Shown here piece by piece: positions 1-11,589 of a DNA stretch of 64,000 bases (positions are counted from its first letter, which is position 1; each line of letters begins with the position of its first letter). This DNA is from Pleurodeles waltl. Taxonomy: Eukaryota > Chordata > Amphibia > Caudata > Salamandridae. The position numbers and the translations under genes are program-made. The notes below the pieces were generated by a model, which was given only the letters and a program-made list of their open reading frames with translations, was not told the DNA's origin and made no database searches. The stretch spans positions 135,799,106 through 135,863,105 of the forward strand of contig NC_090447.1 of assembly GCF_031143425.1 (NCBI RefSeq). Direction: 5' to 3'.

Positions 1-1480
1 CACATCATGCTTTGGCCTATTCATTTCAGACCACCTTTAGTTTGAAATTGCTGAAGATGAATGTCGTCTCATTGAGCAAGAATGCTATAACATTCATCAC
101 ACCAAAAATAAACATCACAAATGTATGCACAGAGGGTAGGATGTGACATGATACATTACCATACACAGAGCCCAACAAGAGTACAAATGTGACAATTACA
201 GATGCCGGATCCAAACAACTGAAACAGTCTCTCATCCAGCCCAAAATTGGAGATCATTTGAAAGTCACATCACACGTGTTCAGAGACAGGGTGGGACATC
301 CATGTGTACGTGACCATGTCATCAATTGCTTCTCTCAAGTGTGTGATATGAGCAATACACAATTGGTACAACATCAGCTGCCACTAACTCAGCCGGAGAC
401 CTTGAAGTTACAGTGACAACATACACCCAGACAGGTGATAGTGGATCCACATTCCCACACACATGTACACATATGTCATACAATCAACCTAATATTTGAA
501 AGTAGACCATCACAGTTGTGTCCCAGTTTGAACCTAGCAGGAAGATTGTAACATGACACTAAACCAGTTTATGCAGAAAGGGACACAGACAACCAAAAAA
601 TTATTCTCATTATCACATCGGGAACGCTGAGAGTCTTGCAAACATAGTCATAGGAAAATGGTATGCAAGTTAGCTCCAATTCATCATTACTGCAAACGTC
701 AAATGGGCTAATAAGATGAATGAATGGTCAACAGTCATTCATACCATATGGCCTTACATTAGCCTTCTGCTGCAGGTTTGCCATGATATAATAAATATAC
801 TCCATGGATACAGTAGCTATTCTGGATGGTCAAATCCTAGGGTGCTGGGGGCCTAAGTCCACCTCTACCGCCCCCAAAACATACAAGAATCATGTACTTG
901 TGAACTAAACACATGCATAAGGCACATGTGTGGCCTCCATGTCATAAGTCCAACACAAATCTGAAACACAAAATCATAATGGAACATGGTTAGCCCCATA
1001 AAAACTGTAAGTGACTCTTCCACTCCCTGTTAGGACTACAGATAAAAGCATCACCATCATAAATGTGGACACATTTTGGAGACGGAATACATAATGGTAT
1101 CCCATCCATCATTTATTTCAAAATAGCCATCAGCAATTACACCAAATATGTCGTCAAATATGGTCAATACATTAGTCAACGTATCCCAAACATTACAGTG
1201 TGAATGCCTTCTATACATAAAACAACGGACATGTGTCATATCCAAACACAAATGTGTATCACATCGCACCGTTTGACCATGACAAATCACCTTTCCAAAG
1301 GTAAAAACATGAAGACATAAGGATAAATTTGCTCCATATTCTACGCATACAGCATGGGCGTCATAATTTGTTCACGTACATGAGTGCACACAATGCAGAG
1401 TCAAATACAAATGTATCCAAAAGTGTCTTAATATTTCGCCTTCAAAGTATATTTTACATCCACAATATTTTTGACTCTGC
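1..1480. other. AT-rich left part of element A, no gene
   Basis: I see no convincing coding region or RNA gene. The last 120 bases (about 1360-1480), with CGTCATAATTTG, CACGTACATGAGTGCAC and GACTCTGCATC, look like a diverged first copy of the 140-bp unit that follows. The rest is probably subterminal DNA of element A or its insertion site. Confidence 0.35.
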
Positions 1481-2290
1481 ATCATGTGCACTACTTTACG
1501 TGTAAAAAAATTGACGCCCATGATGTATGCGTGGTAAAATTGACGCTACATGGACAATATGTTGGTCATCTCATGTACATAAAAAATTATTAATATTCAT
1601 ATCATATTTTTTCACTCTGCATCATGTGCACTACTGTACGTGTAAAAAAATTGACGCCCATGATGTATGCGTGGTAAAATTGACGCTACATGGACAATAT
1701 GTTGGTCATCTCATGTACATAAAAAATTATTAATATTCATATCATATTTTTTCACTCTGCATCATGTGCACTACTGTACGTGTAAAAAAATTGACGCCCA
1801 TGATGTATGCGTGGTAAAATTGACGCTACATGGACAATATGTTGGTCATCTCATGTACATAAAAATTTATTAATATTCATATCATATTTTTTCACGCTGC
1901 ATCATGTGCACTACTGTACGTGTAAAAAAATTGACGCCCATGATGTATGCGTGGTAAAATTGACGCTACATGGACAATATGTTGGTCATCTCATGTACAT
2001 AAAAATGTATTAATATTCATATCATATTTTTTCACTCTGCATCATGTGCACTACTGTACGTGTAAAAAAATTGACACCCATGATGTATGCGTGGTAAAAT
2101 TGACGCTACATGGACAATATGTTGGTCATCTCATGTACATAAAAAATTATTAATATTCATATCATATTTTTTCACTCCGCATCATGTGCACTGTAATGCG
2201 TCAAAAAAAAAAGACGCACAACTGTGTATGCGTGAAAATATGACGCATAACGGGAAAATAAAAACGTCGGCCATTTCATGCCGGAAGTGA
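1481..2290. repeat. 140-bp tandem repeat, five full copies plus a diverged sixth
   Basis: ATCATGTGCACTA recurs at 1481, 1621, 1761, 1901, 2041 and 2181, an exact 140-bp period. The five full units differ at only a few positions. The sixth (2181-2290) is diverged and blends into the leader of the SANT gene at 2670. Each unit carries TTGACGCCCATG and a CATCATG...CATGATG inverted pair. TTTGACGCCCACATGG also occurs near the right end of element A (about 11200), so these look like subterminal repeats, perhaps binding sites for the transposase or its SANT partner. The 68-residue reading frames across the array arise from the period and are not genes. Confidence 0.9.
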
Positions 2291-2669
2291 TGTCATAGGA
2301 TATCCTGTTTACCAAATCTGTACCGGGAGTTAACTTTCACTTTCACTTTGCAGTCTCAGATTTATCTAGACTGTGTGGTTGTGTGAAAGGTGTTGTCCTG
2401 TGTTTTACTGCTTTAGTGTCCTGTGTCCCTTGTATTTTGTCTTAGTGTCAATCTATTATTGTTGTATAACATTGTCTCAGTCTGTTTAGTCTTGTTTTGT
2501 CTATACCTGTGATAGTTTGTATTGTCTGTGGGAGTCTGTTGTGGGTAGCATAGTTTGGGGGGTTAGTTGGGCTATTTTTCTCCTTCTTCTTTTTCTTTCA
2601 CACCTCTACCTTTCCCCATTTCCCACTTTTACTTTCATATTTCATTTGTCCATTTTTAGACCTCTCAAT

Positions 2670-5600
2670 ATGTCAGGTAGGCCTCGCCTGTCCAGGATGG
2701 GTGAAGATGAATTGGGGGGGTTCATATGGCTAGTAAGCCATTTCCTCCCACTGATGCTGGAGGCTGGGGGCCGTGTGATACAGGGGTATCACACGGAGGC
2801 GAGGAAAATCCGGTGGGAGAAGGTGCGCCATCACCTGGTCCGGGTCTACGGGAGTCTGCGAAATGTCCATCAACTCAAGCACCGCTGGGCAGATCTGATC
2901 ACCAGGGAACAGGACCTGCTGGACCACCTGGGACTCCGGATTGGTGGCCATGTTGGTGAGTACAAACCAATTACATCGGAAAAATAGAAATCTGTGTGTG
3001 AACATGTGATGATTGTTAGCCAATCTGCAAAATAAGTAGCTGACTGTGTGTAATGCTAGGGAAACCTAGGCCCATGGTCATACACATAAATCCCCATTTT
3101 TGCAACACATGTACACGCAATAACAGCAGTAAAATCCAACATCTATTTGTATTTTGCTAAGTAGCCCCCTCTCTGCGTCACAAAATGATGCAAATGCTGC
3201 GATACAAAGGTATACATATGTGTCCTAATGTGTATTTGTTGCAGAATGTGTATGAAGACCTATGCTACCAGTCCGATGGCTCATTTTTGCAACACATACC
3301 AGATGCCTGTAGCTGCATGTAATGTAGTGTTGCATTTGTGTCAGAAAAGCAACACGTGAACTGCTCTATTTGTACTCTACTGGTCATAATGGCCAGTGAA
3401 TACGTCATGTAGAAACAACTTACCTACATATGTAGACGCCATAGCTAGACAGAAAATTGGAAACACATGATGATGCTATACATGTGTGTTGCCTTCACGT
3501 CACATGAAGTTAGTCATGTTGTCCACACATATGTCACATGTGTGTCTGGTTGCTGTGTGTTGAACCTGTCCACATAGCCTGTTTGATTGTGAGTGGTCAT
3601 GCAGTCCTCATGGAACCAGTTTTGGAATGTCTCTCTGGGATGCACATGCTGAGATGTATGGATAACATTATTGTTGGGGCATACTAATGGAGGATTAACT
3701 TGGATGACACATGACTGTCCTGGCCACTGCATGAGTGTAGTAGGGTGTGTCACTGTAGCAGGAGACTCATCCAATGATAATGTTGAATACAAAGTCATCC
3801 ATGCAGGATGAGCATGTGTGAAAGTGTATCATTACCATGTCATATTCACACAGTGTCATTGTAACAGAAATTATTTGTCCGTTCACCCAGTCTGAGTATA
3901 TTCTTCCTTTCATGCTTTACAGGTGGACCAGCCCCGTACACCGTGGGAGAGGTGGCCCATTTTGACGACCCCGATACCTACAGTGAGTGTCGCCTGAGTG
4001 CTATTTTCATTGTTTGGTAATGAAGCATGATGGATTACTGTGTGTTCAAGAGAATTCATGATTTGATGTGCTGGCCGTTCATTGGCTTGGTTGTTTTAGT
4101 GTGATATCAAATAGGAATAATGTTTCTGTAAAGCAATACCTAGTCATCTCTCAGATTGAGGGGCTGTAGGTCATTCAATTAGGGTGGCAATTGGGAATGG
4201 TATGACTCATTTGGAATACACTGGTCAATGTTAGACTTGGTCAGGGACTTGCCATTAACTGAGTCTGCATATCAGACTGACAGTCTCCCAGATAGCTTAG
4301 GCACATGGCTTTGATGACAAGTGCTTCTTCCTAGTTGAGGATGGACTGTGTACACTGTAGGTCGGATCTTCCGGGGGCATGTACTTCCACAAGGTGAACT
4401 CGAAGTGTGTGTGACTTGAGTGCAATGGCCTAGGTGTTCTGTTGAATCATGTGAATGGGTGTTCTACCTCCTCTGTGTGTGTTGTAAAACATGCCTCACT
4501 AATAGTATGTTATGTTGGGCTAAGTCATATCATTTTGACATGTGTGGACCTGGGATGTGACAAGGTTGGGCTGACTACAACGTGTTGCTAGCCCTTCATA
4601 GGTGTTGTGTGTGAAGGCACATACTTGTTGAACTTTCTGGACACTCCTGGGTGTGCATTGAACATGGGATTGTTGGTTGTTCTTCCCACACCACCCACAA
4701 AGACTGGAATGTTACTGTGAAACAGGGTACCTAGGACTGTAGCAACCAGTATGTTACACGTACTTAACACCTTTTGTGACTTGAGTTAGTACCTAGGGCC
4801 AGATGTAGCAAAATGTCTACACGTTGCAAATGGCATACATTTCTGTTTGTGAGTTGCAAACGTCTGTTTCCTATTCCAAAATGTATTTGGTGGTCATGTA
4901 CATATTAGCAAAATGCTTTTCAAAATGCAAATAATAAAGGGGTTTACCAGACCTACTTGCAACTCACAGTGGTAGGCAATCCCATTTGCAACCGAGTACG
5001 TGGTTGCAAAGTGAGTAGCTGTTATCATCCACTTGAAGTGGATGGTAACCAACTTGCTGACTGGAAGGGGTCCTCATTCTAAAACTTCACCTTTGTGAGT
5101 GGACCAAAATAATCCTGCGCAAAACAGCCAGTGGTCTAAGGGACCAATAATTACCATGAAAATTTCCAAGTTGAATTGTGATTTTTAACTAATTGCAGCT
5201 CATTTTCCTTTCAGGTAAACGGCCTACACTTGGGGAAAAATAACTTGCTTTATTTGAAAGCAGTCACGTCTATGGAGTTCTGCTGTTCCCAGCAGGCCTC
5301 CATCCCCGTGAGTGCCCATAGTTGCTAAGGTGGGGCAACTTGGAACCCACATCATTGATGTTCATGAGGTGGGTTTTAGGGACCCCATAGCGACTCGCAG
5401 ACGGTGTCAGAGACACTGTTCTTCTTTGCAAATTGCTAGTTGATTTTTCAAAATTCCTACATCTGGCCCCTAGTGTGGACATATGATTCTGGGCCAGGGG
5501 TTCAATCTTAGCACACAACTAATTCCAAATGCCATTGAGTGAGGAGTGTGATTGTTATCACATAGAATGACATATGTAGTGAAGTCAGTATGCGGAAGAG

Positions 5601-6349
5601 CTGGTGTCATAATGTCTAATGCCTTAGGTATGATTTGGATGAGTAGTTTAGGGTGATGTCATCCATCATGTAGAGACATGGATATGCTATGTGTGATATG
5701 CCCTTATGTATGCATGATTCACATGTACTTCCTCTGAGCCTTTCTGTGAACTATGTTGTAACAATTGCTGCAACCAATAAATTTCTAGTAATGGACAAAT
5801 GACCCATTGTGGTATTCAACCCACTGTAAATTCAATGCTCAATATTTCCCTTTTCTCTTCACAGCTGCAAACCTGAGTGCCGCAGATCGCAACCATTTTG
5901 AGCGCCGTGCGATGAGGTACAGGCACATCCTGCAGGTGCAGTGTGGGTATCGGAGGATGGCCCGCAGATATCATTCGGATCGGGCCTCCGGGGCGTGGTA
6001 TGCCACACCACAGGCTCCCCCAACGGTGCCACCAACGACCACCGCCACTACATCCACCAGGTCTGCCCAAGTGGACCCATCAACGGACCAAGCATCTTCC
6101 TCCAGACCTGGACCCAGCCGTGTGGTGGGAGCAGGGCTGTCCCGTGGCCACACAACTCCAGCAACAACATCCACCTCCACCGGCACGCAAACCAGCACTG
6201 ACCCTCCTATCGACCCTGCGGCCTTCCAGGCATTGTCCCGAAAATTGGACAGGTTGATTCGAAAGGTTGACAACCTGACGGAGGACATGAATGAGGTCAA
6301 GAAGAAGGTGCGCTCCTACCGGCGCACACTACGGAGGGCAAATCTGTAG
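2670..6349 (+). CDS. SANT/Myb-like DNA-binding protein of element A (type 1), three exons, intact
   Basis: Three exons join in frame: 2670-2955, 3923-3982 and 5865-6349, with donors GTGAGT at 2956 and 3983 and acceptors TTTACAG and CTTCACAG before 3923 and 5865. Both introns are phase 1 and exon 2 is exactly 20 codons, giving 276 residues. Residues about 10-85 form a SANT/trihelix-like domain with tryptophans in IRWEKVRHHL and LKHRWADL. The exon 2 segment is acidic, and the middle of exon 3 is Pro/Thr/Ser-rich. The last 50 residues form a coiled coil (FQALSRKLDRLIRKVDNL) with a basic tail. The ATG at 2670 (MSGRPRLSRM) is preferred; upstream in-frame sequence is hydrophobic leader with no other good start. 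A poly(A) signal lies at 6821. Its job is inferred from Harbinger Myb-like partners. No inactivating change was seen, which is unusual in this window. Confidence 0.75.
4796..5469. repeat. MITE of the GGGCCAGATGTAG family in intron 2 of the SANT gene
   Basis: It starts GGGCCAGATGTAGC and ends CCTACATCTGGCCC, inverted copies of each other, flanked by a perfect CTA duplication (4793-4795 and 5470-5472). Internal palindromes survive in part (GTTATCATCCACTTGAAGTGGATGGTAAC near 5018; TGGGTTTTAGGGACCCCATAGCGAC region near 5370). A 3-bp TNA-type duplication fits PIF/Harbinger. It lies within an intron of its host gene, so it need not damage the protein. Confidence 0.88.
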
Positions 6350-6820
6350 TCATTTTGCCCTCCTGAACTTTTACCCCTCCCCTCTCACCTCTTTCCTATT
6401 TCATACTGTTAGTTGAGTTTGGGGGGTTAGTTATAGGATAAGTATAGGAAATTAGCTTAGTTAGTGTTAGGTAAGAGGGTGGGGGGTCCTTATTCTTTCT
6501 ATCTTAAATTTTTGTGTGGGTGGGTGGGTGGGGGGCAATGTTGGGATTCCTGTTTAAAAAAAATATATAAAAAAAAAAAATATTCAAAAAAATATATGTT
6601 TGTTTAGGATAGTATAGTATGTGTGTAGGTTAGTAAGTGTTGTCCTGCATGTGTCTTGTCTCATAATGGTGGGTGGGAGGTTGATGTTTAGATCGTTTCG
6701 TTACATGTGTAGAGTAAGTTTAACTTAGGTTAGTTAGGGACAGTTGTGGGTTAGTAGTAGTCAGGTTAGATTAGTGTAGGTTTACCTTTCCCTTAGTTGC
6801 CTCTTTTATTACTACTTTGA

Positions 6821-6826
6821 AATAAA
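6821..6826 (+). terminator. Poly(A) signal of the type 1 SANT gene of element A
   Basis: AATAAA lies 472 bases after the stop codon in an AT- and GT-rich 3' untranslated region (6350-6840) full of GGTTAG-like words. The same kind of 3' region is recognisable, decayed, in element C at about 21200-21745. Confidence 0.65.
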
Positions 6827-6849
6827 AAATTTGTTAACCCTTTACATGA

Positions 6850-7600
6850 TGCGTTAGGTGCTACCTTTTCATGGCCTTGACATCAGTGTAGCAGAAAGTT
6901 TTAGTATGACATTTGTGTCCTATGCTCGCTATCCCCAGGCTATTGAGGTTTAACATGCCAGCTACCCGTGTGCTAACTTGGTAAGTATCCACCATGTGGG
7001 AGAGCCACCATTGGTAGTGTGCATTGATCATCAAGGTTTGGGGTTGGTATGTATCCTACTTCACAAAGAGTGCTTCCAGACTTGTTATTGGAGGTAAATA
7101 GATAGGTCGGACAGCAGTGTGAAGTTCAGGGAGATCTTTGTAGATGAGGATTTGTTCACACTCTTGTCTTGTTGCTGTCATTGCTGACCTACATCATGGG
7201 TGTACTGATTCAGCATGACTTTCCTTCATGGAAGTATACGCCGTAAGGGTGATTGATGCTGTGTAATTTGTTTATCATTCCTTTCATTTTACAGCATAAT
7301 TTCTAATTTTAGTATTGCATGGTGCCTACATTTCTCAGCCACCATTAGTTGTCTAGAATAGCTATAGATGGTGCATCGTTCTGTCCAACACAGCATGATT
7401 GTGTGTGCTTAGTCCCTTCATCAGTTATTTTCCTCAGTATAGTAAAGCTATGATGCAATCCTGGCCACTGCACAGATGTTTCAGTATACATGAAATCAGG
7501 ACAGTAGTATAGAGGATCGACATGGTTGCCACACAGCCACTTTGGAGTTATGTACTGCACAGTTGAAGTGTGAAATAACACAGAGACACAATAGGTGTGC
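6850..7600. other. Spacer between two convergent genes
   Basis: No coding region, repeat or RNA gene was recognised between the facing 3' ends of the two SANT genes of element A. Confidence 0.4.
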
Positions 7601-7608
7601 AAGTGATA

Positions 7609-7614
7609 TTTATT
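7609..7614 (-). terminator. Poly(A) signal of the type 2 SANT gene of element A
   Basis: The minus strand reads AATAAA here, about 290 bases past the last codon at 7906. The related pseudogene of element C keeps AATAAA at 22953-22958, at a similar distance. Confidence 0.6.
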
Positions 7615-7905
7615 TTTAGGTGGTGTAGTGCAAAATGTCCATTCACAATGTTAGCTGAGTCCGTTCTGGTGCATTCTTACATGGTGATCCTACAGACGGG
7701 GTGTGGATGATGCTCCTGACATGCTGGGGTGATGTCACAGACAGTGCAGAGGAACAGGAATTGCCAAATAGTAGGAGAGAAACCTTCACTGCCAATGGGG
7801 ACAAGTCATACAGTGGATTGCCGAACAGTCATTGAGGGTAATTGTAGTGAGACTGGCATGTGTCAAAACGTAGGACCTTGGTCAGAGTAGGCCATGGTGC
7901 AGGGA

Positions 7906-10900
7906 CTAGGGCTTCCGGGTACTCTTGCGTGTGAATGTTATCTTTTCCATGTCTTCTTCTTCTGATGTGTGTGTTGCCTGGTGTATCCTTGTTGTTGTTG
8001 GTTGTGAAGGGGCAACACACACCTCAGTGTTAGAAGACATGGAGGCAGACATCCCGGGGGCTGATCCCTGTCGAGTAATGAAGGGCAGTACTGTAGCAAG
8101 GAGGGCCTGCTGGTTTTTCAGAATGGCAGCCACATCCCGATGGTAGGCAGCCAGGTCGGCCCTGAGGGGTTCTATGTTTCATTCGTGCACACGTTGACTG
8201 GCTTGCAGTTGGAGTTGTTGTGTCAACTGGATGACAGCTGTGCAGATTTCCTTCTGTGTTTTTAAAAGTTCCTCCAAGAGCGATGTTCTGGCTTGCATTG
8301 CAGCTGCCTGATCAGCAGTTGACAACATGCACGAACGCACCCCCTCAAGGCTGGCTGCCATAGTTTGCATCCCCACCCGCACCTCCTTGGCCAGCTCCCG
8401 CTGGACCCCAACGACTGTTCTTTCGAAGCTGGTGCCAGTGTCGTCAGAGTCCTCAGCTGTGTTGGAGCTGGCAGGTCTTACAATTGGGGTGGCGGGTGGT
8501 TCTACTGTGGTGGCTGCTTCTTCTGTGCTCCTCCTTGTGACTGAAGGTGGGGTTTGGAGGCTTTCAAGGACCATGTCAATGGTCTCTTGTGGGAGGTTGA
8601 TGGTCTCGTCATCCATGTCATCAGGGAACTCATGGACAGGCATATCGGCAGGAGATCCATGTTCCTCTGCAATGAAACAGGGTACAATTAGTGTGTCTGT
8701 GTTGTGACAATTTTGCACTAAGATACAAGCCTTTGGATGCCTTAACTTTGTACTCTGTGTTTGTCTTTGGTATCTGCTGTCCCTCATAGGGCATTGTTGT
8801 AGGCCTATGGCCCACCTGTGTGTCACATGTATGATATGGAGCTATCAGACATGTCTGCCAGGTCGCCTCTAGGTGTTGCTTTGTAACAATAACCCAAACA
8901 ATACACACTGTTAGAATTGAAATAGTCCGCAGGAGAGTAATACATTAGTACACAGCTATCATGGTGCCTAACAGTTTCTACTCTCCCTCTGCTTGCTCTA
9001 TGTATAGCACAGCATGTTAAGTTTGGAGCTTGCCTGTCTGAATCACAGGGGAGACATCATCCCTCATATCAGAGGAATGGGCTGGGATCTGGTTGTGCAT
9101 CAGCAGCAAGGCAGGCAGCATCTAGTTGTGTTTTTCTGTTTGGAAACTCCCCCATGCGTGTCTTGGGATGAGGAAGTGAATTTAAAAGACATATGTCATG
9201 GTGATGACAAAGTTTCCCTACGCAGGAATGCCAAACCTTAACCCCTACCACATCTATCAGCAATGTACCAGACGGTATCCTTGACTGGGGCACAGAGTGA
9301 ATATGTTCTGGCAAACTCCAGTGCAGAAGTAGGCAAAACAGTGTGATTTGACTAATTGACAACACCTTAGGACTGACTATTTGATACATTAACTGATGGG
9401 AAGGGCAATGAGATTCATTTAGTGCAAAGTGCTCTGAGGCTCTTAGATGTGAGCAAATGAGTATAAGTACATTCAGGGTAAGATGCACAAAGGCCTCCAG
9501 CCTGAGGCTAATGCGCAAAGTATACGTTTCACTTGCCACACTACACTTTGACTGACTGTGTGTGTTGTGACTGCCCTGCCAGCACACTTGCCTCTCAGGC
9601 CCTGCCCCATACACTTTTTATTCACATTGCATGATCTGTACATGTTACGTGGCATTACCTATGCATGTCAATGTTAGGATGTGGTATGGATGTAAACATT
9701 GTTGATGTTTGAATATGATGGGGTATCATGTGTGTCTTACTGGATTGGCCTGTTTATCGTATGAATGTCCTATTTGTTTGTCAGACTGTGCAGATGTGTT
9801 TCAGTGACCAGTTGCCTGTGTCCCCTCCTCAATGTTGTTGTCTGAGCAGTATGACATTAGTGATGTAGCCTTGTTAGCCAGGCACATGAGGGACCCTGAC
9901 GTATGCAGCATGTGTGTGTCGTTGGTGCTGTGTGGCTCCTATTGCTGTTTACTTAGGCTTATGTATGTGTCAGTTATGGACATTCGGCATTTGAGTGTAC
10001 TGGTACCTTTGTCTTATTTCTAGGAGTAGTTGCAGATGTCATCCTCACCCCCTAATTTAGGTATGTATGTTCCAGGGTGGGGTTCCTGCCATTTGGTACT
10101 ATAGCTGCACAGAGATGAGAGGTGTTATTGTCAACTGTTGTGGCAGTTACGTTGCAGTTGTTGTATTTGCTACTGCATTACAGGTAGGGACCTAGTTGAT
10201 GTAGAATAGATTTTGCAATACAAGTGCCTGGATGTTGATTTGAGGTAGTGTCCTTCCCACCTGTCACTGCTTTCCCTTGGCTCTCTTGTTGTAATTACAG
10301 GATGTCCCTGTGGGACTGTTGTTGTTGCTGTATTTTGTCGTGCCCCAGCTTCGGTCAGTACTGGGCATGCCCCCCTGCCGTGCCCCTTTCCCCATGCCAC
10401 TTCATATATGTGCTAAGTTACATGCATTGTGTAGTAGGTATCCCCCCCCCTGCTTACAGTCCCCATTATTGCATTTGAATTCCCCATGCGACTTACCCTG
10501 CATGTGCGTTGTGTCGTGGTAGTCTGCGCTGTCCAGTCCTTGAATCCCTGTGACAATCTCCTCCGGGATGACGGCTGCGACCATCTCCTCCATGTGGTCC
10601 AGGGCCTCCTGTTGTGCTGGACTCCCCCCTCCAGTCTGCATTGCTGCCTTCCTGTTCCTGGCCATTTTCTCTTTGGTCCTACGTTTGCAGTCATGCCAGC
10701 GTTTCTTACACTCGGTGACTGTCCGGCGTTCTTCAGCCACACTGTTAATCTTGTCCACAATTTGTTTCCAGATGGCATCTCTCCTACTGAGTGGCAATTT
10801 TGAGGAGATGAAAAGTTGGTGCTGGTGTTCCGTCACCTCTTTCACCAGGATTTCCTGTTCCCCTGCACTGAAGCGACACTTTCTTTTTTTTTTTTTAAAT

Positions 10901-10950
10901 GTCCTGGTTCCTGTATGGATCCTCCTGGCTGGTTCCTGGTCTGCTCTCAT
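7906..10950 (-). pseudogene. SANT/Myb-like protein of element A (type 2), two exons, one premature stop
   Basis: Exon 1 (10950-10497) ends at the donor GTAAGT and exon 2 (8666-7906) follows the acceptor TTTCATTGCAG. The split codon joins in frame across a 1.83-kb intron. Exon 1 carries a basic KKKKRKCRF stretch and a Myb/SANT-like domain of the MSANTD/NAIF1 kind (GEQEILVKEV, RDAIWKQIVDKINSV, ECKKRWHDCKRR). Exon 2 is acidic, then coiled coil (SLLEELLKTQKEICTAVIQL). A TGA at 8181-8179 is codon 314 of 404; the same frame stays open to 7906 and its extension is recognisable in the element C copy (23296-23547), so this is a late nonsense change. The start is unsure: ATG at 10950 is in frame, while a better-placed ATG at 10984 runs into a stop just before a 13-T run. 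The protein may survive as a truncated 313-residue form. Confidence 0.75.
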
Positions 10951-11024
10951 CCTCCTGGGGTCTGTTGGGGCATCTAGGATCCATTTTGGCTCTCCTCTGC
11001 TGAAAGGGCAGTTTTCGCGCAAAA

Positions 11025-11304
11025 ATTAAACGCAATAGCGTGAAAAAAACCGGGGTTTTCACGATTGCGCTGTCGTAAATCGACCCACAGTGATGTGCGT
11101 CGCATTTACGTTGGTTTCCTTTACGACAGACGGACGCTGTGTGCGTCACGAAATAATGACTCCCACCTGTTGGTTGCGCCGCCGTACGTCAAAGTATAAA
11201 TTTGACGCCCACATGGCGCTTCAAAATGGCGTTAGACGGCGCAAATTTTTTTGACGCAAAACTGCGTTAGCGCAATTTTGCATCAAAAAGTATAAATATG
11301 GCCC
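11025..11304. repeat. Right terminal and subterminal region of element A
   Basis: The region is dense in GCGTTA, GACGC and GCGCAA words. It contains a palindrome at 11031-11070 (CGCAATAGCGTGAAAA facing TTTTCACGATTGCGC) just upstream of the minus-strand SANT gene, and ends TTTTGCATCAAAAAGTATAAATATGGCCC. GGGCCATATTTATAC read inward is a typical-looking Harbinger terminus. The partner terminus is not in the window. Confidence 0.6.
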
Positions 11305-11440
11305 ACAGTTTCTCAAATCTCTACAGTGGGTGGGTTGCCCACTGTAACATCCTGGGGAGTGCAAAGCCGCAGTCTCTCAAGTCTCTACAGTGGGTGGGTT
11401 GCCCACTATAACATCCTGGGGAGTGCAAAGCCACAGTCTC
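11305..11440. repeat. 64-bp direct repeat, two copies
   Basis: TGGGTTGCCCACT recurs at 11331 and 11395, and the surrounding CTCTACAGTGGG and CATCCTGGGGAGTGCAAAGCC match. The unit includes the inverted pair CAGTGGG/CCCACTG. It probably lies in the 3' untranslated region of the minus-strand gene at 12597-15777. Confidence 0.8.
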
Positions 11441-11589
11441 TCAAGTAGATGCAGGTCTCCACTGGTTCTGGAGGGGGACTGGTGCCCAGACTGGATGAGT
11501 CTCCCTGTGAAAGTTCCTGCCCTGTCACTGTCCCAGCTGCACATGGGATAAGGATGCCTGATGTGGCGGTCCATTCATTCCTACACGGT

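Larger units (their letters stand above)
1..11304. mobile_element. Element A: PIF/Harbinger-type transposon with two SANT genes, left end off-window
   Basis: The span runs from the window start to a terminal sequence ending TATAAATATGGCCC at 11304. It holds two convergent SANT/Myb-like genes (2670-6349 plus; 7906-10950 minus) and repeats rich in TGACGCCC near both sides (140-bp array at 1481-2290; 11180-11290). No DDE nuclease was found, so the element may be non-autonomous or may have its nuclease left of the window. The bases right of 11304 look like the 3' flank of a gene of element B, so A appears to have inserted into B. The left terminus and target duplication are not visible. The grouping of both genes into one element is inferred, and is supported by element C, which shows the same gene pair in the same convergent order. 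Confidence 0.6.

Noticed and set aside
1481..2290. Regular direct repeats suggesting a CRISPR array
   Set aside because: The whole 140-bp period is conserved, with no variable spacers, in a vertebrate-like sequence.
10895..10984. ATG at 10984 as the start of the element A type 2 SANT protein
   Set aside because: It looks good by context but reaches a stop after 29 codons before the SANT domain; kept only as an alternative if the 13-T run is misread.
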